From Polytrichum commune (Eukaryota > Streptophyta > Polytrichopsida > Polytrichales > Polytrichaceae), in NCBI GenBank assembly GCA_950295325.1, contig OX485805.1:27329501-27393500 (forward strand): DNA of 64,000 nt, read 5' to 3'. Position numbers and translations under genes: made by a program. The notes under the pieces were generated by a model. That model was not told where the DNA came from. It made no database searches and saw nothing but the letters and a program-made list of their open reading frames with translations. Shown here one piece after another: positions 35,707-47,489 of this stretch (positions within the stretch are counted from its first letter, which is position 1; each line of letters starts with the position of its first letter).

Positions 35707-37895
35707 TTATTTATAAGTAGTAGAAATTTCGTGTGAACAATTTGCACATAAATTACGCATACAGTACACTATGCATACATTACTCTACGCATATATTACT
35801 TTGCACATTACACACATACAACCATCATACTATAGATTTTAGCATATTGCGTCTGGTTCTTGAACCCCTTCATGAAACCCTAAATAAACCAGTTGTAGAT
35901 AGGTTTTTGGATTGGATTCCGATTAACAAACCACACATGGAAAATTATATAAATATCATATTCAATTTTGAGTGTCATTATTAGGTTAATTGATAGGTAA
36001 TAATGACTTGAGAATGAAATTGGGATATCAAACCTCGATAAGACCTTATTCGATGGTAGTTATGTGAATTAAAAGATTAAGGAAGGGATTATTAGGGTCA
36101 TTCAATGGAGTACATGCAATTGCACGGTCTCTCCTTCACAACCATAGTCCAATAGTCACGACTCGCTATACCATGGGTGATTTTTTCAATGCAGAGCCCT
36201 TGAAAATAGGTGCTCTAGGAGAAAAATGCAAGGGCCCATCACATAGAAATGTTGTTACAATGTTTTTTAATTGAACCTTTTTGGAGAAGGAAAATGAAAA
36301 CAAGACAAGACAAGAGAATGGTCAAATTTTAATTTTTCAAAACCACCATTTTTGGACATACATCTAAAAAGAATAAGCACGTTCATTTTTGGGTGCACGG
36401 TCATTCCTCTTGGTCCACATTTAGTTTACACCTAGTGAGGGGCCCACATGCTTTGTAAATTTATTATTTCAAGAAATCGGACCATGTAAATTGGACCATC
36501 AAGTCGGACCATGGAAAACGGCCATCTTCCATGGTCCGAATTCATGGTGTAAACCGGCCCTAAGTACACTATCAATAAATAAATAATTCAATAATTATCT
36601 TGGTAACTATGGAATGTTGTATGGTTGATTAGCAAAATTGTGTGTATGCTATCATGGGTGATGTGCATGCAAGTTGTGATATGCATCCTTGAATACATAG
36701 TATTTCAAATGTTGGCATCTATCATGGCCACTTCATGGACTATGGATATTTATAGATTTTTTTTGGTCAAGATTTTCCTAAGTATTGATTAAACACATCC
36801 TATGCATTCAAATTGTCTCCCATGTTTTGGTTATACCTCAAAATGAAGAATTGTATTTGAAGCATTACATGGGTTATTTTATTCCATTTAAGTGAAGGTA
36901 TTTGAAGCTTGAATTTTTCAAGGATGTGTATGTCATTGTTGATATCAATAATGTGGGGATCCTAAGGAGGATTTTTGTGTTTGTTGCATTCAATGATTTC
37001 AAATTGTTCACCTATTGTACACATATATTGAGCACACTTGTGATTACAAAAATTTCTCCTTTATAAATGATTTACAATATATTATTATCACAAATGGTCA
37101 TTAATTGCCACAAAATATTGAACAAAAGTGATTTTTTTTTGCAATACTATCCTCCTTTCCAAATTTTCTCCATTGGACCAAAAAGGTCATTTGGGACAAC
37201 AATGTAAATTGCACAAGGAACCATATAAATAAGTGGATCCCAATATGCTTGTTCAAGCACATTTGCCCGAAGGGGGCTGGGCGTGCTAGCATAAAGTCTG
37301 AGGGCCAACACTTTACTAGCCGATGAGGAGGGGGGTTGGCTTGAGGCAATGTTGTGTTGAGAAGGTGATAGATGATGTATTAGCAACATGGACAAGGACG
37401 GTGGATGAATGGGTTCTCCATTCCCATTAGGAAGACGGTTGTTTTGACCGTCAATGTGCGGTTGGTGTCCACGACAATTTGGTTGGTGGTGAGGGGGTCA
37501 AAGACCTCTACCGTTACCACATGGTTATGTTCTTCCATTGCACTACATGTTGCTTCTTTTTTTCGAGAAGAAGTCTATGGGTGATGAAAGCAGCTTCTGA
37601 CTTCTAGTGAGGCCACGTTGCCTGTGCTTTCTCAACCGTCGGATTCGACCGATCTAACCCTCCTCCCCTGATCTCCTCCGTTCCTGCCAGAGAAGACAAA
37701 CAGACACTCACTCTCTTCACCTTCCCGATTACGATTTCCGATTACGCATTCTCTGTTCGGATTGGATCGGTGCTAGTAGGGTTTCAAAGTTGGGGTCTAG
37801 ATTTGTGTGGCATAAAAAGATTGTGTTGTGAAGGTTGGGAGCCATTGGCTATTGGAGTGTGTAAATTTTAGAGTTCTCTTCTTCGGAATCGCATT
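35707..37895. other. AT-rich intergenic DNA
   Basis: No supportable gene. 35720-35860 is rich in CATACA and CATATT. A short inverted repeat (13-bp arms, TCGGACCATGGAA at 36504-36516 and 36527-36539) lies in the middle. From about 37600 the sequence becomes GC-richer and leader-like (pyrimidine-rich stretch near 37660-37730), which suggests a promoter or first exon of the patchwork downstream. Confidence 0.45.
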
Positions 37896-37902
37896 TCCAT
37901 GC

Positions 37903-38520
37903 GAGCAGCAGCAGGTGAGCGACATGCAGGGTGGATGAATTACGTCGTAGTAGTTCCTTCTTAATTCACCAAGAAGTGAGGCAGTCGGAGATGGAATTGC
38001 ATGTTTGAGAGGGAATTGTCTACATGTTTGCAGTTCCTTGTGCAAGGGAAACAATGTCCTGGAGGAATTTGCTTCCGTGCGGAAAGACCACAACCGAGCC
38101 AATTTAAACCGATTTCAGACCGTACACACTTCCGGTATCGAAACAATGTCGCCGACGATTTCGATATTGTCTCTCTGAGGCGGTTTGCAAGGAGAACGAG
38201 CAGCAGGTGAGCGACATGCAGGGTGGATGAATTACGTCGTAGTAGTTCCTTCTTAATTCACCAAGAAGTGAGGCAGTCGGAGATAGAATTGCCTGTTTGA
38301 GAGGGAATTCTCTACATATTTGCAGTTCCTTGTGCAAGGGAAACAGTGTCCTGGAGGAATTTGCTTCCGCGCTGAAGCGGATTTGCAGGGAGATAAGCAG
38401 TAGGTGAGCTATAAGGAGAGTGGACGAATTTCGTCGAAGTAGTTTCTTTTTAATTCGCCAAGAAAGAGGGAGTCAGGAACTAGAGTGTAGGAGAAGAAAG
38501 TGAGGCAGTCGGAGATGGAA
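37903..38520 (+). repeat. Tandem duplication of ~294-bp leader-like unit
   Basis: GAGCAGCAGCAGGTGAGCGACATG-type text near 37903 and 38200 starts two highly similar blocks that share GGATGAATTACGTCGTAGTA and AAGTGAGGCAGTCGGAGAT. A third, more diverged copy begins near 38394. The blocks contain candidate splice donors (CAGGTGAGC). They lie just upstream of a short ATGAG|GTAAGT exon candidate at 38652-38656. Confidence 0.8.
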
Positions 38521-38699
38521 ATATCTGATTAAGCGACATCGTAATCGACTTGTACATATTTCCAAATCATTCCTTACTACGGCCACTAAGGTAGACACCA
38601 ACTCGCCATCGAAACGTCTCTTTGAATCCCTCTTCTTTCAGCGACCATCAAAATGAGGTAAGTCTCCGAGCTTGCTGTTGATTCTTTTTTACCTGTCTT

Positions 38700-39070
38700 T
38701 GGACCCTTATTTGTGTCAACCAACAACAAGCAGGTTCAATTGTTAGTTCGGTGGCCCAGTTCCCGTTTCATTATCTAGCCACTTTTCTATGTTGAGTTTT
38801 CACTCCTCCCGCAGCTGTGTTGGGAGTGCTCTTTTGGCTACAGGTAGTTTTTTTCTCCTCCTTCTGTGTTAGGGTTTGGAACCATGTCTGTCGTAAACAA
38901 CAATGCGCAGGTTCAATCGTTGTTTCGGTGTCCCATATCTATCTACACCACTCGAGCCTCCTTTCTAATCTTAGATTTCATTTTTCCCACATCTACGTTG
39001 GGAATGCATTTTCGGCTACAGGTGGTGAGGGTTTTGTACAGTGTGTTTCTTCGAGGGTTTTAGGGTTTAG
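38700..39070 (+). repeat. Tandem duplication of ~180 bp
   Basis: The block from about 38720 (CAACAAGCAGGTTCAATTGTT) to the GGCTACAGGTAG near 38845 recurs from about 38899 (AACAATGCGCAGGTTCAATC) to the GGCTACAGGTGG near 39025. Both copies end at a TTGGGAGTGC/TTGGGAATGC-CTACAG motif followed by GT, which looks like a duplicated small exon or splice donor. Confidence 0.65.
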
Positions 39071-39718
39071 TGTAATATGCACGTTATCATTGAGTTTGCT
39101 GTGTTGACTGTTTTTATAAATGAAGGTGTAATTTATCTACACAATTCCATTTTGCATATTATTTTGAGTGGTCAGCGAAGATTGGCAATTTGCAAGAAGC
39201 AATTTTTGGGCACTTTTTGAAGTGGTAAGGGTGGGTTGTGGTTGGCTAGTTACTGCAACGATTGCAGGGACCTTGATTTGTGCCATGACCCTGCATTTTT
39301 AGAACATAATTGTCTCAGCTTGTGTTGCATTGTGAGGCTTCATAGCTCCTAGATCGCATTCTTCTTGCGCAAGTGTTCTCGGTCAACAGATGTGCTTCAA
39401 AGCTCAATACTGCAGGGGATGAAGGAGATAATGCAATTTTAAGGAATCATAATCAGCAAGGAGTTGGAACAGAGAGACCACATCCACATCATGATAATGG
39501 CATTGGTAAGGGTGGGAGAACTCATCAGAGCAAAGGCAAGGGGAGATTAGTGTTGTTTGGTCTCGACAACATAGCCCTTTCTTGTGTTAGAAGCACCTGG
39601 ACCATTTGGCTGTTGAGGATTTGCCAAGTTTTTTTTTAATTTGAACTGAAATTTGTTCAATTTTTTTTGTGAATGTATCATTTAAGATGTGCTAACAAGG
39701 CTTTATCTTGTATATTGG

Positions 39719-40324
39719 CAGCATCAGTTGACTCATCAGCTCATTCTGGACCAACTCCTGCCTTGGGTGCTGCGGACCAACGTGACATTGTCTGGACAAA
39801 GGTTTACACTGACTTTTGTAACTTTGGGTGACTTCCATTGCGTTGAGTATTAGGAGTTTCAACTTTAAAAACCATGTTGACATCTGGTGTTTGTTTGGTT
39901 GCACAGCTACAATATTTGAAGTACAAATACTTACCAGATATGAATGAGCTTTATGGGATGCTGTCCACTCGCAGCAATCAGGTTGTTCATCTGTTCCACA
40001 AAACCTTTTAACATGAAAATCACCTATGGGTGTTTTGAGCATCTTGTTCTGATGATTGCAAATTAGAGGGTTCCTGCAGAAGTGAAGCGTCTCCTTGTTA
40101 GTGAAATTCTCTTATGGTCCAAAATACACAACAATAAGAGTCAATATTGGAGGTTTGATGGATTCTCCGGAGATGGTTGGTTCGAGGGTGAAATTGAGAA
40201 AGGGATGTGGAACTACTGCTCCGATATTATAACAGGGATGCTTGTAAATACTGTTGATGAGGAGTTCGTCATTTGCAGCAGTAAGGTAGCAAAGCTCACA
40301 TATCTCATGGATTATAAGCTATGA
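39719..40324 (+). pseudogene. Exon-like fragments, possibly MED15-like
   Basis: An acceptor near 39720 opens a small exon ending DQRDIVWTK. A second near 39907 reads LQYLKYKYLPDMNELYGMLS, which loosely resembles the (Y/L)LP-x-LNELY helix of plant Mediator subunit 15. A third (40075-40324) encodes VKRLLVSEILLWSKI and an unrecognised C-terminus ending in TGA... the frame closes after MDYKL. The MED15 resemblance is weak. These pieces precede other captured fragments in the same orientation. Confidence 0.3.
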
Positions 40325-41107
40325 TGTTTTTAGGGTTCCGGATTTGAAGGGGACATCAGCCAATGATCGATGATGCATTTTTAAGGGGCAGGGGCCGAAA
40401 TAGGCTACACCGAAATCAATTTGAACTGCCTGAAGGCTTCTGTGGGCGATGACATGAAATTTTGTTGATCAATATGGAGTAGGTTATGCAGAGGTAATTA
40501 GCAAATCCCTGCTTCCCAGCATGTGAAGAAGATAGAAGAAGATACCTAATTGCAGAGGTGTTTGTTTGTGCTTTGGACAAAAACCTGCGCTGTGATTTTC
40601 TTCTTCTGAACAGATTTCTAGGTGGGACTCGAACAGATCATAACTATCTCCTTCGTAAATCTTCACACCAAATCCTATCTATAAAGGTATCTGTTGAGTA
40701 ATTTGCCTCTGGAGTACATCAATTTTGGTTCTGTCAATGTGTGACTTCACTAGACTAGGTGCTGCTTTGGTGCTCGATGATGTGCAATTGCAATCCATTT
40801 TTTCTCAATGGAGGTTCTATCATGTTTTCTTTTCGTTATTTTCTTATTCTATGGGTTCTCACTTAACTTTCTTATCCATAGAACGTTGTATCCAAGTATC
40901 CTTGCACCTAAGTACATGATTTAGTGTTATATAATCAGCAGTCTGTAAGGAAAAAGGTAGGGGCCAAAGAAACAAGCAGATTTGCAGGTTCCAAGTGTGT
41001 AGCCATATGTAATGCCATTTTTCAATATATCTCACCATCTCTTTGAAGGATGGTCACTGAGTTTGTCCTGTGCTTTTTCGGCTTGTGCCAGTCAATATTG
41101 CGGTAAG

Positions 41108-41621
41108 CAAATTTCAAGGGAGCTAAGTTGTTGGGTGCCAGTTTCTTTGACTCAGATCTGACGGGTATGTTGTATCAGACTGTTTTTTAACATATCAAGT
41201 TTCTCCATGTCCTTTTTGAATTATTGTTCACATTTTGTTTGTAGAATGATCTTTTATTATGATCTGTTTGTAAATTAATGTGAATTTATGGCTGCTTTTG
41301 GGTGTCACAGGAGCTGATCTTACAGACGCGGACCTTCGGGGAGCAGACTTCTCTCTAGCAAATGTAGCTAAGGTATCACCGCTTTATCCGAAAGAGGTGT
41401 AGAATTTTGCAGTTGCGGGAATTATTATTTCTTAGCCAGAAGGTGGACACAAAGATTTGGGAATGTCATGTTTCCTTATATAGTTCATCAACCAATGTTC
41501 ATGGTTCATCGTTGTACTAATGTTGAACAGTAATTGCAGGCTAATCTGACCAATGCCATTTTGGAGGGTGCTTTGGTAACGGGAAACACTTCATTCAAGG
41601 GTGCAGTGATCACCGGTGCTG
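41108..41621 (+). pseudogene. Lumenal pentapeptide-repeat protein fragment (TL17-like)
   Basis: Three exons in consistent phase: about 41108-41164 (NFKGAKLLGASFFDSDLTG), 41311-41372 (ADLTDADLRGADFSLANVAK) and 41540-41621 (ANLTNAILEGALVTGNTSFK). The A(D/N)LXX pentapeptide repeats, and the TGNTSFKG motif, match the thylakoid-lumen pentapeptide proteins such as Arabidopsis TL17. The transit-peptide part and the conserved C-terminal Cys-containing exon are missing: the next downstream exon is unrelated. So this is an internal, intron-containing fragment of a nuclear gene for a chloroplast protein, probably captured by the surrounding element. Confidence 0.75.
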
Positions 41622-42730
41622 GTAGGTTATATTTTATATAAAAGTGATTGCGAAATCAAAGGTCTTGGGACAAAATTAGAAAAATCACTTTTGCATTTTA
41701 TTTATTTTTCCCCAAGAGCTTGGGTTCTGACTATGCGTGACGCCAACACTTCTGTTTGGTTTGAATGGTATCAATAGCTAGGGTAAACTAACAATTAGAT
41801 GGCTTAGGATGGAGCTTTTGCATAAGAGTCTGAGTTGATTTCCGTTATGTGTTATCAGCCAAATTCGTATATTCTATGTGCTCATTGTTCAATGTTTTTG
41901 TGACCCAAACTTTTTGATTGCTGTAGAGGCGATGTAGGGTTGTCAAGTTTCTTCTACTGGCGGATATTAATTTCTTTCTCTACATATGGAACACATACAT
42001 TGAACGCATATAGAAATGGAACACATACATTGAACGCACATTCCACCTCAACCTCACAAATTGAGTTCTCCTTCATTGAAAATTCAATATAGTATATAAA
42101 ATTGTCTTGCAAGAGCAATTCTATTTGACCTATTAGTATACAAGGGAGCTTGTTATGACATCCTCATATTTCAAAAGCACTTCATTTACAAAACTACTTT
42201 TGTGCACTGGCCAGCGAGATGTTTTAGCATAATTGGTTATATTTCATCTGTGCGAATAATCAATTGCAACGTGTATTGTTGCGCTATACCTACACGTGTA
42301 ATACAATCTATTCAGAGTCATACATAAATGCTTGTCACTATGCATATCCTATAAGAACAATTAAATGAAGTTATAGTGTTGAATAAAAATAAAGCTCTAC
42401 TCATGTCATAAATCCACAACTCTGATTTTCTCACACAAACAAGCCCCCAAACAACTTAATATGTTGAAATAAATAGCTTGGTTGAAGTAAGGCATAACTA
42501 ATATGATGAGGTTCAAAAAAGAGGTACAAGAATAAACTTGAATAAGGCGTATGCAACGGTTTCAACCATGGGATCAATCGTGGTCTCACAGAAGTAATAT
42601 GCATGATTCTTGGTCAAAACATACGAGTTTTTTTTTCAAACATTTATATTGTTGTGGAATATGTGGCGTGACAAAGATGGGAAATCACAAACAACAATAT
42701 CAATTAGTACATAATTCATAAAATGATGCT
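41622..42730. other. AT-rich DNA, possible 5' side of the Helitron
   Basis: No gene. GGAACACATACATTGAACGC occurs twice in tandem near 41989-42047. The Helitron Rep region begins downstream. A TCTCTACA near 41980 would fit a Helitron 5' end (TC start), but this short motif is not decisive. Confidence 0.3.
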
Positions 42731-42733
42731 ACA

Positions 42734-45022
42734 ATGCCCACCCAAGGCTCTACCCCATACGGAGCAACAAACGCATATCTTGTAGACTTCACAACCAACG
42801 CCTCAGGTGACAAAATGATTATTTGTACACTATGTCATTCAAAGAACAAACCTCCGAATGCCCCTTATGTGGTGTACAACTCACCAACATATATGAGATC
42901 TGTAATCACAACCAATCCTTTATATGTCCAAATGCTATCTTTCCTCGACATTGGAATGCATATACATTGAAAGATTGGGGTTTAAGTGTTGGCAAAATTG
43001 TGGACACTAGTCTTTTGAGCACCCTTTGTTTGGTTGCGGTACAAAGTTAGATTTGTCACAATCAATTGAACATTTGGCATCTTCTCTAAGTCCATTATTG
43101 GCACAAAACCTAACTACCAACCCATTCTTTCAAACATATGTTACAATTTTTGAGCAGCCTCACAAGAGCATAAGTATGTGCGTTCTTACACCAGATGTAA
43201 TTCAACAAATAATTGGAAATGCTACATTACACTCGATGTCATTTTCACATATGAACGTTCCGCACGAAATCTATGATCTGACACTATTGTTCGACATGCG
43301 CAGACAAGAGAGACCCAATGAACATGTGAATTTTCATTCCATAGGAAATGTGCATCTTTGAAATGGTACTAGCTCTGATAAAAGAAGAGAATCCATTGCA
43401 TTTAAAACAATACATTGAACGCAAATATATGAGGTATGACTTTTGAAAGTGCATTATTTCCATTTCTATTTCCGCATGGAAATGAAGCCTACGATGGTTG
43501 AATAACATTATCAGAATATTGGAAATACCGCATGAGTACATTGTTCTCGCCTTTCATTCTATATAAACCATACTTATTTTACATGTATGACATACGCCAA
43601 TCTGTGCAATTATTAAAAGAAATTTTGCAAACATGTCTGGACAGAGAAATTAAACAAACAAAATAAGCACACCCGAACATGAATGATGCCGAGATACTAC
43701 AACATATAATAAAGTACAATCTTCCTTCATCAATAGAAGGGTCCTCACGATGGCACAAATCCCAACTACAAGACTTGCTTGCAATAGTGGAAAAGTTTGG
43801 CATGTCTGATTTTTTTCTTACTTTAACAGCTGATGAAGCAAGTTCTCTACGATGGGAGGAAATAACACATATAGAATACATGGTGCAAAAAATTGATGCC
43901 TCACTTACATGGAAGGATTGCCCTGTGGAATGTGCATCCCTATTCCACGCTCGATTTTAAAAAAAATTGGATTCTTACATTCTATTAGGACCCCGTATGC
44001 TTGGCCGTGTTAAAGAATACGTGCTTCGATATCAAATACAATTTTGCGGATCGTTGCATGCACACATTATTTTGTGGATAGAAAATTCAGATGTTGAACA
44101 CATTGCAAATGAGATTACTGCTACCCTCTCCGCTATGTTTGATACAACACTGAAAAAAATTCTTGAACCTACATATCCACATCAGAATAGGTTGTTCAAA
44201 GAAGTTATACGAAAATAACTGCATTCATGTTGTTCATGATGTTATCACAAAAAATGTAGGTATTTGTAAGTATGGATTTTTATTCCCTATTCATTCAGAA
44301 GCAAAAACAACATATAACACAAAATCAAGAAGATGGGATTACTATAGACCCCGAATTGAGGACCGAAATGTCGTTCCATACTATGCATCCCTGTTACTTC
44401 TTTGGAGTGCACATATGAATATACAAACAATCAATAGTGCGTACTGGTCATATTACTTACTCAAATATGCAATGAAATGTGAGCCACACGTTCCCATACA
44501 ATTAGATAAAACCAACGCTGAACGATTGGGCATTCAAGAAACGTTAGACGCTCAGTTACAATTGATATTTTCACTTATTATAGCTAAGCCAATTTCGCCT
44601 GTGGAAGTTGCGTTGGCTTGCCTTCACATCCCGATAGTGCAGAAAAGCAAAGCAGTTTGATACACTGATTCAAAACCGCCTTTGCTACAAACAAAAATTG
44701 TTACAAAATCAAGAGTACTAGGATTCCATCCTATTGATGCATACTGCAATAGACCACTTGATTTTGAGAACATGACTTTTGTTTCGTATTTCAAAAGATT
44801 TGAAATAGAGAGAATACAAAGGCCTAATGGAAAATGCTGCGGGATTGACATGTTTGGGTTTTATTTATATGAGACATCGAAACTCACTAGATTCATTGAT
44901 TTTCATCCTACGTATAATACAGAGGGATTTTTCTTCAATATTCTTCTAAGCAATGTTTGCTTTAGAGATGAAAGAGAGCTTATATCATACCAATTTATCT
45001 TTTGTTTTTACTTGTTTTCTTA
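42734..45022 (+). pseudogene. Helitron Rep (HUH endonuclease) fragment
   Basis: Helitron replication initiators nick and rejoin DNA with a HUH motif and Tyr residues. Across three frames, with several frameshifts and stops, the sequence reads as a Helitron N-terminal and Rep region: MNVPHEIYDLTLLFDMRRQE near 43250, ITLSEYW and LFSPFILYKPYL near 43500, FFLTLTADEASSLRWEEI near 43810, and RYQIQFCGSLHAHIILWIEN near 44030. HAH there is the HUH pair. AYWSYYLLKYAMKCEP near 44440 follows. The helicase domain is absent or unrecognisable, so the copy is truncated and inactive. It points the same way as the host-gene fragments on both sides. Confidence 0.85.
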
Positions 45023-45048
45023 AGAGGACATTTTTCTTTGTGTTCCAG

Positions 45049-46284
45049 GTGTAAAGCAATTTGGTGCTTCCTTTGATTCTGACTTAGGTCCAAAGAGGAC
45101 ATCAAGCAGTGATTTTCATATAAATGGTGTTGATTTTATGGAAGGCAGCAGAGTGGATGACGATGTTCCAGATTCCCCTTGTTCACCTGGTATGTTACTC
45201 TCACAGCTCACAACAAATCTATTCCTGAACCAACTATGTAACCCTGTGGTTGAGCTAGCATTGTGAATGAAGAGTATTGCAGTGATATTCATTTGATAAT
45301 TTTTTTTTGTGGTGGCTGGCAGTTGTGGTTAGTCAAGGAAGGCCTTACAGCATTCGGATGGACGATGAAGTATTGGTTAGGTTTTCGCCAAAGAATCCAA
45401 CTTCCACCTACTTCTTTGGTGACATGGTGCGTGCCTGTATGGAATTGCATGTCATTTGCAAGCCACATCATGCACGAGTCCCTATTTAACTACTTTCTCA
45501 TCTCTGTCCCAGTCTCACACTTTCGCACCTTAAGTTGTGTACCTAGTTGTCAATTGGCTTTGCCATCACTTCTATTGTAGACCAGGAGTTGAACTTGACA
45601 TTCAAAATTGATAAGAATGCCAGTTTTTTGAAGGATTAACATAGAAAGGTATTACTATGCAGGTAGCTGGAACTCTTCAGTTCTTTCATGAGGAGAGTTC
45701 AAGAAGATGCTTGGAGGCAAGACCCAGTACCCTATTTCTTCTTCTTCTGTAGCTTCTTAGGATTATTTTTGCTGTTTCTGAAATGGTCAATGAGTCTAGG
45801 TCATGGTCCGAGACCCAATTAACATGCACATAAACTTTATTTTTTCATCTTCACTTCTGTTCTTCTCTTACGTGATTGATCAAGACTTGGCCATAGAATT
45901 TTTTTTTGCATATAAATGCATTTCATATGTGCTATATATTGTGTACATTATTTTGCAATTTTCCGGGCAGCTGTGAAAAGGATCTCAACAGTTACACATT
46001 TATTCTAAAATAGTAATGGGCAGGTGCAGAACAACATATACATGACTTTGGGCAACTGTGTGATGACGTGACAAGAACTTTTGATCAACATGGCCGTCAG
46101 CAAGAATAAAGTGTTTCATCTGTGGTTGTCTAAATTAAGCTTAATGGCTTGAGGGATGCTTGTGCTCCTTCGACTTACTTTTCCTGTAAATCTTGTGCAG
46201 GTCACCGCGGTACTAGAAACTCGGGAGGTTTTAAATGCAGCTGCAGTGCATCCTTCACGGAAAAATTCTTCTACTATAACCAAG
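45049..46284 (+). pseudogene. Rgp1-like (arrestin-fold) gene fragment
   Basis: Four exons join: 45049-45189, 45323-45426, 45663-45716 (GC donor GCAAG) and 46201-46284. They encode an acidic Ser-rich segment, then RPYSIRMDDEVLVRFSPKNP, TYFFGDMVAGTLQFFHEESS, then VTAVLETREVLNAAAVHPSR. The pattern of a beta strand, FGD, GTL, Cys-x-x-V and LE-x-x-E resembles the arrestin-like domain of Rgp1, a subunit of the Ric1-Rgp1 exchange factor for Golgi Rab6. The assignment is from memory of the family pattern. Only an internal part is present, and the downstream exon belongs to another gene (NAP1). Confidence 0.5.
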
Positions 46285-46525
46285 GTATGAAGATCTTGCT
46301 TGTGATGTTTCTTTAAGTGGCAAATCAGATTCTAGTTTCTTTTCTTTCAATTCTGGCACTCATGTTACTTGGAAAGGCTGTACTATATGATGCAGATAGT
46401 TATCTAGTGAATAGGTAGAGACAGAACATGAATTTCAATAGTCCTTGGAAGAATATGCTATATGAATGACCAGAACTACTAGGCATTGTGGTTAATGTTA
46501 TACTGCTATGTTCAATTGGTAACAG

Positions 46526-46651
46526 CTGCCGAAATTCGCTCGAGATGCTGTTTCGTATGCAGAGCAACTGCTTGATTCAGTCATGGGAGGCTTGGAAGGT
46601 TTGATCAACATCTTAGATTCAGAAGGAGGGTATGGTTCACTTCACAATAAG
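46526..46651 (+). pseudogene. NAP1/GNARLED-like exon fragment
   Basis: One exon flanked by AG and GTAATC encodes LPKFARDAVSYAEQLLDSVM followed by GGLEGLINILDSEGGYGSL. The GLEGLINILDSEGG motif is characteristic of NAP1 (Nck-associated protein 1), the WAVE/SCAR-complex subunit called GNARLED in Arabidopsis. The neighbouring exons are not NAP1: the text after the donor has no LLPEQA continuation. This is therefore a single captured exon with pieces of its introns. Confidence 0.75.
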
Positions 46652-47489
46652 GTAATCCATTAGCCATAGCTTCAAAAATTCCATCAAACAAGTGTCGCAA
46701 GCTGCACCTGGAAGTCGGGCACTTAAGGCTCACTCTCCAGCCGTTCTGAGGCTTCATACAAATCTGCGAGTTAGTCATCACCTTCACCCAAAAAGACTTA
46801 TTTCAAGTTTAGAGGATTCTTGCGTGTGATGTTCTTATGAATGCCACGAGAACATCACGAAGTGACGATGTTGATTTACATTCACGTACCTTTCTGTTTG
46901 AAGTTCTCATTGATGTGAATAATATTGGCAAAATAACATTTACATCAAAACCCCTTTCTCTTCTTTGTTGTTCTCATGCAGAGACTTGTGAATTGCTCAC
47001 TCAAAAAATCCTGTAAGTTTATAAGATTCTTGCAAGTGACATGGTTATGGATGCCACTAGAATACCACGAACCTATGATGGGTTATGCCGACTACCTTCA
47101 GATACCTTGCTGTGTCAAGTTCTCATTGATGCTGAGAGTATCTGGCATAATAGCATCTTATTACGATTACATCAAACCTCTTGTAATTGCTGAAACTGCG
47201 GTCACATAGAGAAGCATTACAAATGCGGTCATCGAAAGGCTCAGAATTCAGAATTTAGAAATTTCTGGCCTTTTGAATGTACTTATGCCAACTTTCTCAT
47301 TGTGCAGATGCTGAGACACTATCTGGCGTATAACATCATTCAATTACATCATCAAACCTCTAATTGCTGAAACTACTGTAACATAGAGAATCATTACATA
47401 TGCGGTACCGCATTTAAAGGCTCAGAATTCAGGATTAAGAAATTTCTGCACTCAAATAATGTATTCATGCCAGCACTGTCGTTATGCAG
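46652..47489. other. Duplicated non-coding DNA between gene fragments
   Basis: No coding region. Two or three diverged copies of a block recur: the AGAATC/TCATTGATG text near 46810-46980, 47000-47240 and 47290-47420 shares ATCATCAAACCTC and AACTGCGGTCACATAGAGAA. These look like tandemly repeated intron sequence. Confidence 0.5.
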
